Of a DNA stretch of 64,000 nucleotides, positions 45,893 through 54,871 are shown piece after piece. The first letter of the stretch is position 1; each line of letters starts with the position of its first letter. The stretch covers positions 1 to 64,000 of the forward strand of contig NZ_APMP01000012.1 of NCBI RefSeq assembly GCF_000372645.1, read 5' to 3'. Both the position numbers and the translations under genes were made by a program. Below the pieces are notes generated by a model, which was not told where the DNA came from, did not search any database, and was given only the letters and a program-made list of their open reading frames with translations. The DNA is from Caulobacter vibrioides OR37 (lineage in GTDB: Bacteria > Pseudomonadota > Alphaproteobacteria > Caulobacterales > Caulobacteraceae).

Positions 45893-47512
45893 ATGTGGCG
45901 CGTAAAATCGCTTGATGCGATCCTAGCGACGGCCGAGAAAAAATCCCTTCATCGCTCGCTAGGTCCCATCCAGTTGACGCTGCTGGGGATCGGCGCGGTG
46001 ATCGGTACGGGCATCTTCGTTCTGACCGCCACCGCCGCTCAAAAGGCCGGCCCGGGCATGATGATCTCGTTCATCATCGCCGGCCTGGTCTGCGCGGTCG
46101 CCGCGCTCTGCTACTCCGAACTGGCCTCGATGGTTCCGGTCGCCGGCTCGGCCTACACCTATTCCTACGCGGTCATGGGCGAGGTGGTCGCCTGGCTGGT
46201 GGGCTGGGCTCTGATCCTGGAATACGCCCTGGGCGCCAGCGCGGTGGCGGTCGGCTGGTCCGGGCACATCGTCGGGTTCCTCGACGCGGTCGGGATCCAC
46301 ATACCCCATGCCTTGACCGTGGGTCCGAAGCTGTCGATCGGCGGCTTCATCCAAGGCGGCGAAGTCGGCGGCGTCGTGAACCTGCCCGCCGTGGTGATCA
46401 CCGCGGTCGTCACCGCCCTGCTGATCCTGGGCACCAAGGAAAGCGCTAACTTCAACGCCCTGCTGGTGGCCGTGAAGGTCACCGCACTGACGCTGTTCGT
46501 GGTCCTGACTCTGCCCATCGCGCTGGGACACGGCGCGAACTTCCACCCCTTCACCCCGCGCGGCTGGGGCAATCCCCTGGGCTCGTCGGGGACGGGCGTG
46601 CTAGGCGCGGCCGCCTCGATCTTCTTCGCCTATGTCGGTTTCGACGCGGTCTCGACCGCGGCCGAGGAAACCAAGAACCCGCAACGCAACGTTCCCATCG
46701 GCCTGATCGCCAGCCTGCTGATCTGCACGATCTTCTACCTGCTGGTGGCCGGCGGCGTGATCGGCTCCTTCGGCGCCCAGCCGCTGATCGACCCGGCGAC
46801 GGGCCAGCCCTTCGCCGACGGCTCGCCGGCGCTGTACGCCAGCGCCGCCTGCACCAGCGCCCACGCGCCCCTGGTCTGCTCGAAGGAAGCCCTGGCCCAC
46901 GTGCTGCGCGAAGTCGGCCATCCGCTCGCCGGCTACATGGTCGGCCTGGCGGCGACGATCGCCCTGCCCTCCGTCGTGCTGCTGATGATGTACGGCCAGA
47001 CCCGCATCTTCTTCGTGATGGCCCGCGACGGCCTGCTGCCCAAGGGCCTCAGCGCCGTGCACGCCAAGTTCAAGACGCCGTGGATCATCACCCTGATCAC
47101 GGGTGTCGCGGTGGCGATCGCCGCGGCCTTCCTGCCCGTCGGACAGCTGGCGGACTATTCCAACTCCGGCACGCTGTTCGCCTTCGCGGCGGTGTCGCTG
47201 GGCGTGATGATCCTGCGCCTGACCGACAAGAGCCGCCCGCGTCCGTTCCGCACGCCGCTGCTGTTCGTCGTGGCCCCGCTGTCGATCATCGGCTGCGTGG
47301 TGCTGTTCCTCAGCCTCGGCAAGGAATCCAAGACTGTGTTCTACGTCTGGACCGCGATCGGCCTGGTTTTCTACTTCGCCTATGGCTTCTGGAAGTCGAA
47401 CGTGCGCCTCGGCCTCGTCGAGGTGCCGGAACTGGCCGCCGACGCGCCGCCCACGGGCGTCGCCCCGATGCCGGGCGCTCCGGCCCCGGGCTCGAAGGAA
47501 GAGCGTTCTTGA
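45893..47512 (+). CDS. APC family amino acid permease
   Basis: 539-residue inner-membrane transporter with about twelve helices. It starts MWRVKSLDAILATAEKKSLH after a strong AGGAGG ribosome site, and has the N-terminal LGIGAVIGTGIFVLTATAA and YTYSYAVMGEVVAWLVGW signatures of cationic amino acid transporters (YfnA/CAT type). A 50-residue extracytoplasmic insert with two cysteines (AACTSAHAPLVCSKE) lies mid-protein. The C-terminal tail is Pro-rich. A terminator follows. Confidence 0.94.
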   Translation: MWRVKSLDAILATAEKKSLHRSLGPIQLTLLGIGAVIGTGIFVLTATAAQKAGPGMMISFIIAGLVCAVAALCYSELASMVPVAGSAYTYSYAVMGEVVAWLVGWALILEYALGASAVAVGWSGHIVGFLDAVGIHIPHALTVGPKLSIGGFIQGGEVGGVVNLPAVVITAVVTALLILGTKESANFNALLVAVKVTALTLFVVLTLPIALGHGANFHPFTPRGWGNPLGSSGTGVLGAAASIFFAYVGFDAVSTAAEETKNPQRNVPIGLIASLLICTIFYLLVAGGVIGSFGAQPLIDPATGQPFADGSPALYASAACTSAHAPLVCSKEALAHVLREVGHPLAGYMVGLAATIALPSVVLLMMYGQTRIFFVMARDGLLPKGLSAVHAKFKTPWIITLITGVAVAIAAAFLPVGQLADYSNSGTLFAFAAVSLGVMILRLTDKSRPRPFRTPLLFVVAPLSIIGCVVLFLSLGKESKTVFYVWTAIGLVFYFAYGFWKSNVRLGLVEVPELAADAPPTGVAPMPGAPAPGSKEERS

Positions 47513-47540
47513 TCTCCAGCCGATAGGCTTTAGGTCATGG

Positions 47541-47575
47541 AGGGCGGGCGCTTCGGCTCCCGCCCTTTTCGTTTT
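47541..47575 (+). terminator. Rho-independent terminator after APC permease
   Basis: AGGGCGGG (47541-47548) pairs with CCCGCCCT (47559-47566) around a 10-base loop with the stable core CTTCGG, and is followed by TTTCGTTTT. It lies 28 bases after the permease stop. Confidence 0.8.
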
Positions 47576-47588
47576 GGAGGCCTCTCCG

Positions 47589-48299
47589 ATGACCATGCCC
47601 ATCGCCGCCATGATCGCGCCGGTCACGCCGCTGCAGCAAAACTGCACGATCGTCTGGTGCACCAAGACGATGAAGGCCGCGATCATCGATCCGGGCGGCG
47701 AAGTCGATCGGCTGGTCAAGGCCCTCGCCGAGAAGGGCCTGACGCTGGAAAAGATCTGGATCACCCACGGCCACATGGACCACGCTGGCGGCGCGGCCGA
47801 GCTCAAGGTCCGCACCGGCGCGCCGATCGAGGGCCCGCATGAGGACGACCAGTTCTGGATCGACCGCATCCAGCAGTCCGGCGAGATGTACGGCATTCCC
47901 GAGGCCCGCGTCTTCGTCCCCGACCGCTGGCTGAAGGACGGCGACAAGGTCACCCTGGGCGAGACCGAGTTCGAGGTCTTCCACTGCCCGGGTCATACGC
48001 CCGGCCACGTCGTGTTCTTCCATCGCGAGACCAAGTTCGCCCAGGTCGGCGACGTGCTTTTCCAGGGCTCGATCGGCCGCACCGATTTCCCGTTGGGCAA
48101 CCACCAGGACCTGATCGACTCGATCACCCAGAAGCTGTGGCCCCTAGGGGGCGACGTGCGCTTCGTGCCCGGCCACGGCGGCATGTCCAGCTTCGCCGCC
48201 GAGCGCGCCAACAACCCCTTCGTCGGCGATCGCGTGATCGCGGCGATGAAGGCGCAGGGCGCGGCCTATCAGACGCCCCAGAACCACTCCCCGGGGTGA
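47589..48299 (+). CDS. MBL-fold metallo-hydrolase (glyoxalase II-like, YcbL type)
   Basis: 236-residue zinc hydrolase. Metal site ITHGHMDHAGGAAEL (HxHxDH), then CPGHTPGHVVFF, GDVLFQGSIGRTDFPLG and VPGHGGMSSF. Compact proteins of this kind often hydrolyse hydroxyacyl-glutathione or similar thioesters; the exact substrate is unknown. The ATG at 47589 follows TTGGAGG. It starts just after the permease terminator, so it has its own promoter or relies on read-through. Confidence 0.9.
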   Translation: MTMPIAAMIAPVTPLQQNCTIVWCTKTMKAAIIDPGGEVDRLVKALAEKGLTLEKIWITHGHMDHAGGAAELKVRTGAPIEGPHEDDQFWIDRIQQSGEMYGIPEARVFVPDRWLKDGDKVTLGETEFEVFHCPGHTPGHVVFFHRETKFAQVGDVLFQGSIGRTDFPLGNHQDLIDSITQKLWPLGGDVRFVPGHGGMSSFAAERANNPFVGDRVIAAMKAQGAAYQTPQNHSPG

Positions 48300-48392
48300 G
48301 CCACGGCGATGCGACACTGGATCGCACGCGGGTTGCGTCGCTGTTTCAGGCGTGAAATCTGAAGGTGACGGGGCCGTGACAGGAAAGTTCAC

Positions 48393-49157
48393 ATGGAAAA
48401 TCTCCAGACCACCGCCCAGACCGATCTCGACGCCTCGCGGGGGGCCGCCCCGCGCATCCTGATCGTCGATGACGATCCGGGCATTCGCGACGTGGTGTCC
48501 GACTTCCTCGGCCGCCACGGCTATGCCGTCGAGACCGCCCAGGACGGCCGCACGATGGAACAGGCCCTGGCGCGCGGCCCGATCGATCTCATCGTTCTCG
48601 ACGTCATGCTGCCTGGCGAGGACGGCCTGGCCATCTGTCGGCGCCTGTCGTCGGCCGGCGACGGCCCCGCCATCATCATGCTGTCGGCCATGGGCGAGGA
48701 GACCGACCGTATCGTCGGGCTGGAGCTCGGCGCCGACGACTACCTGCCCAAGCCCTGCAATCCTCGCGAGCTTCTGGCTCGCATCCGCGCCGTGCTGCGC
48801 CGACGCCAGGAACCCCGCGCCGCCGACGACGCCATGGGCGCGGCCTGCGAGTTCGCCGGTTGGCGGCTGGACCTTGTGCGCCGCGAGCTTCGCTCGCCGC
48901 AGTCGGTCGTGGTGAACCTGTCCAGCGGCGAATTCTCGCTGCTGCGCGCGTTCGTCGAGCGTCCTCAGCGCGTGCTGACCCGCGACCAGCTTCTGGACCT
49001 CGCGCGCGGCCGCGACAGCGACGCCTATGACCGCGCCATAGACGTTCAGATCAGCCGTCTGCGCCGCAAGCTGGACGACGGCGGCGGCAGCGAATTGATC
49101 CGCACGATCCGCAGCGAGGGCTACATGTTCACCGCCAAGGTCGTGCGCACCCCATGA
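48393..49157 (+). CDS. OmpR-family response regulator
   Basis: 254-residue DNA-binding regulator. The receiver domain holds IVDDDPG acidic pocket, the phosphoacceptor Asp70 in LIVLDVMLPGEDGL, and the switch lysine in ADDYLPKP. The winged helix runs from VVVNLSSGEFSLLRAFVERP to LIRTIRSEGYMFTA. Its stop overlaps the sensor kinase start (ATGA), making a clear two-component pair. Confidence 0.94.
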   Translation: MENLQTTAQTDLDASRGAAPRILIVDDDPGIRDVVSDFLGRHGYAVETAQDGRTMEQALARGPIDLIVLDVMLPGEDGLAICRRLSSAGDGPAIIMLSAMGEETDRIVGLELGADDYLPKPCNPRELLARIRAVLRRRQEPRAADDAMGAACEFAGWRLDLVRRELRSPQSVVVNLSSGEFSLLRAFVERPQRVLTRDQLLDLARGRDSDAYDRAIDVQISRLRRKLDDGGGSELIRTIRSEGYMFTAKVVRTP

Positions 49158-50584
49158 GCGTCATCCGGCGCGGCGCGCCGCTATTCGTCCAGGCGCTGGG
49201 CCTGGTCATCGTCACCCTGGTGGCGGCCCAGCTGATCTCGATCGCGGTTATCTTCACCCTGCCGCCGCCGCCGCCGGAATTCTATCGCGCGGCCGAGATC
49301 ATCAAGGCGCTGAAGACCGGAGAGCCGGTGCAGCCTCGCGACGGCCGCCTGCTGGTCATCAAGCAGCGCGCGTCGCTCGGTGTCAGCTCTGGTCCGGACA
49401 GCCCCAAGCGGGCCGACTTCAAGGCCGGCATCGGGCGCGCCATCGACGTTCCCACCGATCGCATCGAACTGCAGATCGACAACGGCCCGCGCTTCTTCGT
49501 GCGCCGCAATCCCGTGACGCCGCCCAAGCCCCAGGACGACGGCCCAAAGGGCGAGCGGGGCGGCCCCCGCGAGCCCTTCGCGCGCGAACCTGGCGAGCGC
49601 GGCGCCGGCGCGGCGCCAGGCGGGCGAAGCCAGGGCCGCGACGAGCCGCTGATCTTCGGCGACTTCAAGCTGGGCGTGCGCCAGAGCGACGGCCACTGGC
49701 TGGTGGTCGAGCCTAAGCCGACCTTCCGCTTCGACAGCTGGCAGCAGCGCGTCCTGCTGATCCTGATCCTGTCCGTGATCGCGGTGACGCCGCTGGCGTG
49801 GCTGTTCGCCCGACGCCTGGCTCAGCCGATCACCGCCTTCGCCGACGCCGCCGAGCGCCTGGGCAAGGATCCGCGCACGCCGCCGCTCAGCCTTTCCGGC
49901 TCAGCCGAGGTGGCCGCCGCCGCGTCCGCCTTCAACATGATGCAGGAGCGGCTGCGCCGCTATGTCGAGGACCGCACGGCCATGGTCGGGGCGATCGCCC
50001 ACGACCTGCGCACGCCGCTGACTCGCCTGAAATTCCGCATCGAGGCGGTGCCGGACGACATCCGCCCCAAGATGGCCGCCGACATCGACCAGATGGAGGC
50101 CATGATCGCCGCCACGCTCGGCTTCGTGCGCGACACCAATCGTCCGGCCGAGCGGACCAAGCTGGAACTCTCGTCGCTGCTGGAGAGCGTCATCGACGAA
50201 GCGGCCGAGACAGGTGGCGACGCCAGCGTCGACCGCGTCGAGAAAACGGTGATCCAGGGCGATCCCGTGGCCTTGAAACGGCTGGTCGCCAACCTGGTGG
50301 AAAACGCCCTGAAATACGGCGGCGCGGCGCGGGGGCGGGTTTTCGCCGAGCCGGGCATGGCGATCATCGAGGTGGACGACGATGGTCCGGGCGTGCCGCC
50401 GGCCGAGCTGGAGCGGGTCTTCGAGCCCTTCTATCGCGGCGAGCCCTCGCGCAATCGCGAAACGGGCGGAATTGGGCTGGGCTTGGCCGTGGTGCGCTCT
50501 CTCGCCCGCGCCCATGGCGGCGACGTGGTGCTGATCAACCGTCCGGGCGGCGGCCTGCGCGCCAGCGTGCGCCTTCCCGCCTGA
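49154..50584 (+). CDS. Sensor histidine kinase
   Basis: 476-residue inner-membrane kinase: transmembrane segment 1 near 13-35, periplasmic sensor to about 198, transmembrane segment 2 about 199-218, HAMP about 219-270, phosphoacceptor His283 in AIAHDLRTPLTRLKF, N-box Asn384 in LVANLVENALKYGG, then DDGPGVP and GGIGLGLAVV. The periplasmic part contains an unusual stretch rich in Pro, Gly, Arg and Glu (residues 119-165) that is likely disordered. The gene following encodes an EF-hand lipoprotein, so the signal may involve divalent cations, which is inference. Confidence 0.94.
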   Translation: MSVIRRGAPLFVQALGLVIVTLVAAQLISIAVIFTLPPPPPEFYRAAEIIKALKTGEPVQPRDGRLLVIKQRASLGVSSGPDSPKRADFKAGIGRAIDVPTDRIELQIDNGPRFFVRRNPVTPPKPQDDGPKGERGGPREPFAREPGERGAGAAPGGRSQGRDEPLIFGDFKLGVRQSDGHWLVVEPKPTFRFDSWQQRVLLILILSVIAVTPLAWLFARRLAQPITAFADAAERLGKDPRTPPLSLSGSAEVAAAASAFNMMQERLRRYVEDRTAMVGAIAHDLRTPLTRLKFRIEAVPDDIRPKMAADIDQMEAMIAATLGFVRDTNRPAERTKLELSSLLESVIDEAAETGGDASVDRVEKTVIQGDPVALKRLVANLVENALKYGGAARGRVFAEPGMAIIEVDDDGPGVPPAELERVFEPFYRGEPSRNRETGGIGLGLAVVRSLARAHGGDVVLINRPGGGLRASVRLPA

Positions 50585-50701
50585 CCGGATCGAGGACAAG
50601 CTCGGCGGACTTGTTGCCGCCGTGCAAAGCGCGTCGGCTCTCCTGACATCGCCGCGCAATCGGGCCGGGCTTCAAAGCTTGGCCGATTGGAGGCTCTCCG
50701 G

Positions 50702-51460
50702 ATGATAGTTCGCTCGCTGGGCGTGACAGCCCTGGCCCTGACCTTGACCGCCTGCGCCAGCGGACCGCCAGGACATGGTCCGGATCGGCCACGCGATGAT
50801 CATCCCCACGGCCAGAGAGACGGCGGCCCCATGGGTGGCGGCCCTCAGTTGTTCATCAGTCCGGCCGGCGAACCTTTTCGCGCCCCGCCCGGCGCGCCTT
50901 ATCCCGTGGTCGACTGGTTCAACGGCGCCGACGCCAACCACGACGGCGCGCTGAGCCGCGACGAGTTCGTCGCGGATTCCGTGCGCTTCTTCAACGTGCT
51001 GGATCTGGACCACAACGGCGTTCTCGACGGGTTCGAGGTCTCGAACTACGAGAACCATGTCGCGCCCGAAATCATTGGCGGGGCGGCGCCCTCGATGCGT
51101 CGCGGCCCACGGGGCCTGGGCCAGGACGAGGATGGCGACACGCCGCGTCGCAGGCCCGAGGGAACCAACGTCCTGCAGGGCGCGGCGCTGTTCGGCCTGA
51201 TCGCCGAGCCCGAGCCGATCATGGCCGCCGACAGCGATTTTGACGGCCGCATCACCAAGGACGAGGCGATCAAGGCGGCAAAGACCCGCTTCGCCCTGCT
51301 GGACGTCAATAAGGACGGGGTGCTGAAGCTAGACGAATTGCCCAAGACGCCGGCCCAGACGGGCCTTGCGGCCGGGCGCGGCGGCCGTGGAGGCGGCGGC
51401 CACGGCGGACGCGGCGGTCACGGCGGCGGTCGTGGAGGACGCAGCGGCCCTACGCCCTAG
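50702..51460 (+). CDS. EF-hand lipoprotein with Gly/His-rich tail
   Basis: 252-residue exported protein. The leader MIVRSLGVTALALTLTACAS ends in a lipobox (LTAC). Four EF-hand-like loops are visible: GADANHDGALSRDEF, LDLDHNGVLDGFE, DSDFDGRITKDEA and LDVNKDGVLKLDE. A histidine-containing Gly-rich tail (GGRGGGGHGGRGGHGG) ends it and could bind other metals. The ATG at 50702 is preceded by GGAGG. It follows the kinase by 117 bases in the same direction; its stop overlaps that of the DUF1345 gene. Confidence 0.9.
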   Translation: MIVRSLGVTALALTLTACASGPPGHGPDRPRDDHPHGQRDGGPMGGGPQLFISPAGEPFRAPPGAPYPVVDWFNGADANHDGALSRDEFVADSVRFFNVLDLDHNGVLDGFEVSNYENHVAPEIIGGAAPSMRRGPRGLGQDEDGDTPRRRPEGTNVLQGAALFGLIAEPEPIMAADSDFDGRITKDEAIKAAKTRFALLDVNKDGVLKLDELPKTPAQTGLAAGRGGRGGGGHGGRGGHGGGRGGRSGPTP

Positions 51461-52125
51461 CCGCCCACCAGGCCCGCGATGATGTTGATGCCCAGCGCCA
51501 GGATGGCGGTGTTGTAGAAATAGGCCGTGGCGGCGTGCGCGGTGACCAGCTTGCGCAACTGCGAGGTCAGGATGCTGTTGTCCGAGACCTGGAAGGTCGC
51601 CCCGACGCTGAAGGACAGGTAGGCGAAGTCCATGTAGCTGGTCGGAGGCTCGCCCGGGTAGTCGATCCCGGGCTTCCCCGCGCCGTTGCCGAAATGACGG
51701 TGGGCGTAATGCAGGGTGAACACGGACTGCAGCACCAACCATGAGAGCATCAGCGTCGCCCCCGCGCAGGTGGCGATCATGAACTTGAGACTGGGGCCGG
51801 CGGATTTCGCGGCGATCATCGCGTCCACCACCGCCCCGAGGCTGGCGGCGATGGCGGCCAATACGATCAGCAGCAGCACCGGCACGCCCTCGTCCTCGGC
51901 GGCGGCGCGCGACCGGACCTCGGCTTCGTCGGCGCGCAGAAACAGAGTCCAGGTCGTCAGCAGATAGGCCGCCGCCCCGCTATCCCAGGCGAGCAGCAGA
52001 TGGGTGGCGCGCGGCGCGCCGGCGAATTTGAAGATCACCCAGGCGAGTCCCCCGACCACCATCGCGGCCGGCAAGCGCCAGTGCGCGAAGGTGCGATCCG
52101 CCATCTGCTTGGTCTTACGGGCCAT
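51457..52125 (-). CDS. DUF1345 family membrane protein
   Basis: 222-residue inner-membrane protein with about five helices (LPAAMVVGGLAWVIFKFAG, VPVLLLIVLAAIAASLGAVV, FMIATCAGATLMLSWLVLQS, and so on). DUF1345 marks are TSYMDFAYLSFSVGATFQVSD, reminiscent of a potassium-channel pore region, and TAYFYNTAILALGINIIAGL. The function is not established. Convergent to the EF-hand gene with a 4-base stop overlap. Confidence 0.9.
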   Translation of the reverse strand: MARKTKQMADRTFAHWRLPAAMVVGGLAWVIFKFAGAPRATHLLLAWDSGAAAYLLTTWTLFLRADEAEVRSRAAAEDEGVPVLLLIVLAAIAASLGAVVDAMIAAKSAGPSLKFMIATCAGATLMLSWLVLQSVFTLHYAHRHFGNGAGKPGIDYPGEPPTSYMDFAYLSFSVGATFQVSDNSILTSQLRKLVTAHAATAYFYNTAILALGINIIAGLVGG

Positions 52126-52185
52126 TCTGTGGAGACTCCTCGGACGGGTCCAATCCCTGTGCGGCGTAATTAGTGCGATCGCGCG

Positions 52186-52398
52186 GTGAACCGAAAGCGT
52201 CTTCGCTGGTTACTTCACCGGAACGCGCAGGAAACGACGCCAGTGACCGACCCAGACGCCCCGCCGCCACCCGAGCCCAAGCCGCCCGAGTACGAGCCGG
52301 GCGTCACGCCCGTCGAGGAGCCCCCCACCTCGCCGCCGCCCGTCGATCCAGGGGACGATCGTCCCTATGACGCCGCGCCCCGCCGTACCGCCTTGTGA
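52186..52398 (+). CDS. Proline-rich small hypothetical protein
   Basis: Up to 70 residues from a GTG at 52186 (MNRKRLRWLLHRNAQETT), or about 51 from a GTG at 52243. The body is Pro/Glu/Asp-rich and surely disordered (DPDAPPPPEPKPPEYEPG). No family recognised. It precedes the KGG protein gene by 23 bases, so the two may share a transcript. Confidence 0.55.
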   Translation: MNRKRLRWLLHRNAQETTPVTDPDAPPPPEPKPPEYEPGVTPVEEPPTSPPPVDPGDDRPYDAAPRRTAL

Positions 52399-52421
52399 CC
52401 AGTCCCGACTAGGAGCCCCAC

Positions 52422-52625
52422 ATGGACACCGATAGCGAACGTCCCCGCGGTCGTCGCGGCTTCGCCGCCATGGACCCGGAACGCCGCCGCGAAATCGCCA
52501 GGAAGGGCGGAGCTAGCGTGCCCAGCGAAAAGCGCAGCTTCGCCAAGGATCGCGATCTGGCGGCGAACGCCGGACGCAAGGGCGGTTCGTCCTCGCGCGG
52601 CGGTCGACCAGGCGAACGTCTCTAA
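52422..52625 (+). CDS. KGG-domain stress-induced protein
   Basis: 67-residue basic protein of the GsiB/Con-10 type. It holds the KGG motif twice: RRREIARKGGASVPSEKRSF and DRDLAANAGRKGGSSSRGGR. Family members accumulate during general stress or desiccation, and their action is not well defined. The ATG follows TAGGAGCCCC. A terminator follows. Confidence 0.85.
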   Translation: MDTDSERPRGRRGFAAMDPERRREIARKGGASVPSEKRSFAKDRDLAANAGRKGGSSSRGGRPGERL

Positions 52626-52652
52626 AAGGACGTAGCGGATCTTCGGATCCAG

Positions 52653-52689
52653 CGCGCCGGTTCCGAAATGCTCGGAGCCGGCGCGTTTT
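52653..52689 (+). terminator. Terminator hairpin after KGG gene
   Basis: CGCGCCGG-TTCCGA (52653-52666) pairs with TCGGA-GCCGGCGCG (52672-52685), then TTTT. It ends the KGG transcript and lies just before the convergent EgtB-EgtD gene. Confidence 0.7.
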
Positions 52690-52708
52690 GGCGTGTCGGA
52701 CGCCGCCG

Positions 52709-54871
52709 TCAGGCGGTCAGGGCGTAGATCGCGAATTCGGGTTGAGGGCTGACCCAGCGTTGGGACACGGTCCAGCCGGCCCGCGCGGCGATCGCCTCGA
52801 AGGCCTCCGCGGGATACTTGTGCGAGTTCTCGGTGTGGATCGTCTCCCCCGCCGCGAACCGGAAGCCGTGGTCGCCGACCATCACGATCTGGTCGCGCAG
52901 GCTCTCAAGATGCATCTCGATCCGGCTGTCCGCCGCGTTCCACACCGCCTTGTGAGCGAAGGCGGCCGGATCGAACGTGCCGCTCAGCTCGCGATTGATG
53001 TGGACCAGGATATTGCGATTGAACGCCGCCGTGACGCCCTGGGCGTCGTCATAGGCCGGGATCAGCACGGCGGGGTCCTTGGCGACGTCGACGCCGACGA
53101 TGAACAGCGCGCCCTCCCCCAGCAACGCCTTGGCCTGGCGCAAGAGCGCCTCGGCCTCGGCCGGCGCGAAATTGCCGATCGTCGAGCCGGGGAAGAAGCC
53201 CACCGGCGTGCGCCCCTTGGCGCCGTCGGGCAGACGCATGGCCTTGGTGAAGTCGTCGACCAGGGGCGTGACGGCCAGGTCCGGATAGGCCTTGCGAAGG
53301 CTGGCGGCGGCATCCTCGAGCGCGCTGGGGCTGATGTCGATCGGCGCATAGACGGCGATATTCGGCGCCGCGTCCAGCAGGATGCGGGTCTTGGTGCTGG
53401 CCCCGCTGCCGAACTCGACCAGCGCCGCGCCGCTCGGGATGCGCGCGGCGATCTCCGGCGCGATCCGGCGCAGCAACGCCGTTTCGGTTCGGGTCAGATA
53501 GTACTCCGGGAGGTCGCAGATCGCCTCGAACAGGCGCGAGCCCTCGGCGTCGTAGAAATACTTGGCCGACAGGGTCTTGGGCTGGGCCGACAGACCCGCG
53601 ATGACGTCCTTCAGGAAAGTGTTTTCCGGGGTCACCTCGGTGAGGCGATCGTCGTCGGCGAGACGCAGGCCCGCGAACATCCAGCGGCTGCCCGGATGGA
53701 AGAAGTTGCGATAGGTCGCTCGCGAATGGCCCGGCGGCGTGGCTTCGCAGCTCCCCCGCAGCACCATCTGGCTGACCATGAACTTGCCGTTGTACTCGCC
53801 CAGCGCGCCGGGACTGGGCCTGAAGCCGGGATAGGCCGAATAGGCGCTGGCGGTCCACTGCCAAGCCGCGCCGCACACCTGCCGAAGGGACGCGCTTCCG
53901 CTGGCGGTCACGGCGGCTTCCCACTCGGCCTCGGTCGGCAGGCGGCGCCCGGCCCAGGCGGCGTAGGCGGCGGCCTCGTAATAGCTGACATGGACGACCG
54001 GCGCGTTCGGATCGACCGGATGGCGACCGCGCAGGGTCATGGTCGTCCAGGTCCCGTCCGCCTCGCGCCGCCAGTAGCCAGGCGCTTCCCAGCCCTCGGC
54101 CTTCACCGTCGCCCAGCCTTCGGAAAGCCACAGATCGGCGCGGCCATAGCCGCCCGCCTCGATGAAGGCCATCCACTCGCCATTGGTCACCAGACGGTCT
54201 GAAAGGCGAAACGGCGCGACATAGGTCTTGTGGCGCGGACGCTCGTTGTCGAAGGCGAAACCCTCCTCCCCCGCCCCGATCTCCACCAAGCCGCCGGCGA
54301 ACCGGTGAAAACGCTGCGGCCCCGCGTCGACGCGCGCCGAAGGCGCGCCCGGCTGATAGGCCGGGCTCAGCGGCGACTGGGCGAAGAGGTGCAGGATATC
54401 CATCAGGATCAGCTCCTGGTGCTGCTCCTCGTGGTTCAGACCCAGTTCCACCCGCTCGCGGATTTCCTCGGTCAGCGATCCCTTGAGCACGCGCGCCATG
54501 GCCGCGTCGACATGGGCGCGATAAGCGCCGACCGTCTGAGCCGAGGGCCGGGTCAGAAGGCCGCGCTGGGGGCGCGGCTGCCGAGGTCCGGCCGCCTCGT
54601 AGTACGAGTTGAACAGATAGCCGAACGCCTGGTCATAGGGCGCGTAGCCGGGCAAGAACGGCGTCAGGACGAAGGTTTCGAAAAACCAGGTCGTATGGCC
54701 GCGATGCCACTTGGTCGGGCTGGCGTCGGGCATGGACTGCGCCGACTGGTCCTCCGGCGAGAGCGGCCCAGCCAGCGACTCGGTGCGCCAACGGGTCCGG
54801 CGATAGCGCTCCAGAAGGGCGTCGCCCGAAATGTCGGCCTCGTCCAGGGCGGGCAGGTCGTCCGGGGTCAT
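52709..54871 (-). CDS. EgtB-EgtD fusion: sulfoxide synthase and histidine trimethyltransferase
   Basis: 720-residue protein combining two ergothioneine enzymes in one uninterrupted frame. Residues about 1-400 match EgtB: DinB-like iron site (KWHRGHTTWFFETFVL; LNHEEQHQELILMDILH, an HX3H pair), then an FGE/sulfatase-modifying fold ending PGSRWMFAGLRL. From about 405 the sequence matches EgtD: LSAKYFYDAEGSRLFEAICD, LPEYYLTRTE, VEFGSGASTKTRILLDA and GFFPGSTIGNF. I see no stop in the junction; a GTG in TEVTPENTF could restart translation. The start MTPDDLPALDE has GGAGAG upstream. EgtD makes hercynine; EgtB adds sulphur from cysteine or gamma-glutamylcysteine. EgtE is not nearby. Confidence 0.9.
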   Translation of the reverse strand: MTPDDLPALDEADISGDALLERYRRTRWRTESLAGPLSPEDQSAQSMPDASPTKWHRGHTTWFFETFVLTPFLPGYAPYDQAFGYLFNSYYEAAGPRQPRPQRGLLTRPSAQTVGAYRAHVDAAMARVLKGSLTEEIRERVELGLNHEEQHQELILMDILHLFAQSPLSPAYQPGAPSARVDAGPQRFHRFAGGLVEIGAGEEGFAFDNERPRHKTYVAPFRLSDRLVTNGEWMAFIEAGGYGRADLWLSEGWATVKAEGWEAPGYWRREADGTWTTMTLRGRHPVDPNAPVVHVSYYEAAAYAAWAGRRLPTEAEWEAAVTASGSASLRQVCGAAWQWTASAYSAYPGFRPSPGALGEYNGKFMVSQMVLRGSCEATPPGHSRATYRNFFHPGSRWMFAGLRLADDDRLTEVTPENTFLKDVIAGLSAQPKTLSAKYFYDAEGSRLFEAICDLPEYYLTRTETALLRRIAPEIAARIPSGAALVEFGSGASTKTRILLDAAPNIAVYAPIDISPSALEDAAASLRKAYPDLAVTPLVDDFTKAMRLPDGAKGRTPVGFFPGSTIGNFAPAEAEALLRQAKALLGEGALFIVGVDVAKDPAVLIPAYDDAQGVTAAFNRNILVHINRELSGTFDPAAFAHKAVWNAADSRIEMHLESLRDQIVMVGDHGFRFAAGETIHTENSHKYPAEAFEAIAARAGWTVSQRWVSPQPEFAIYALTA

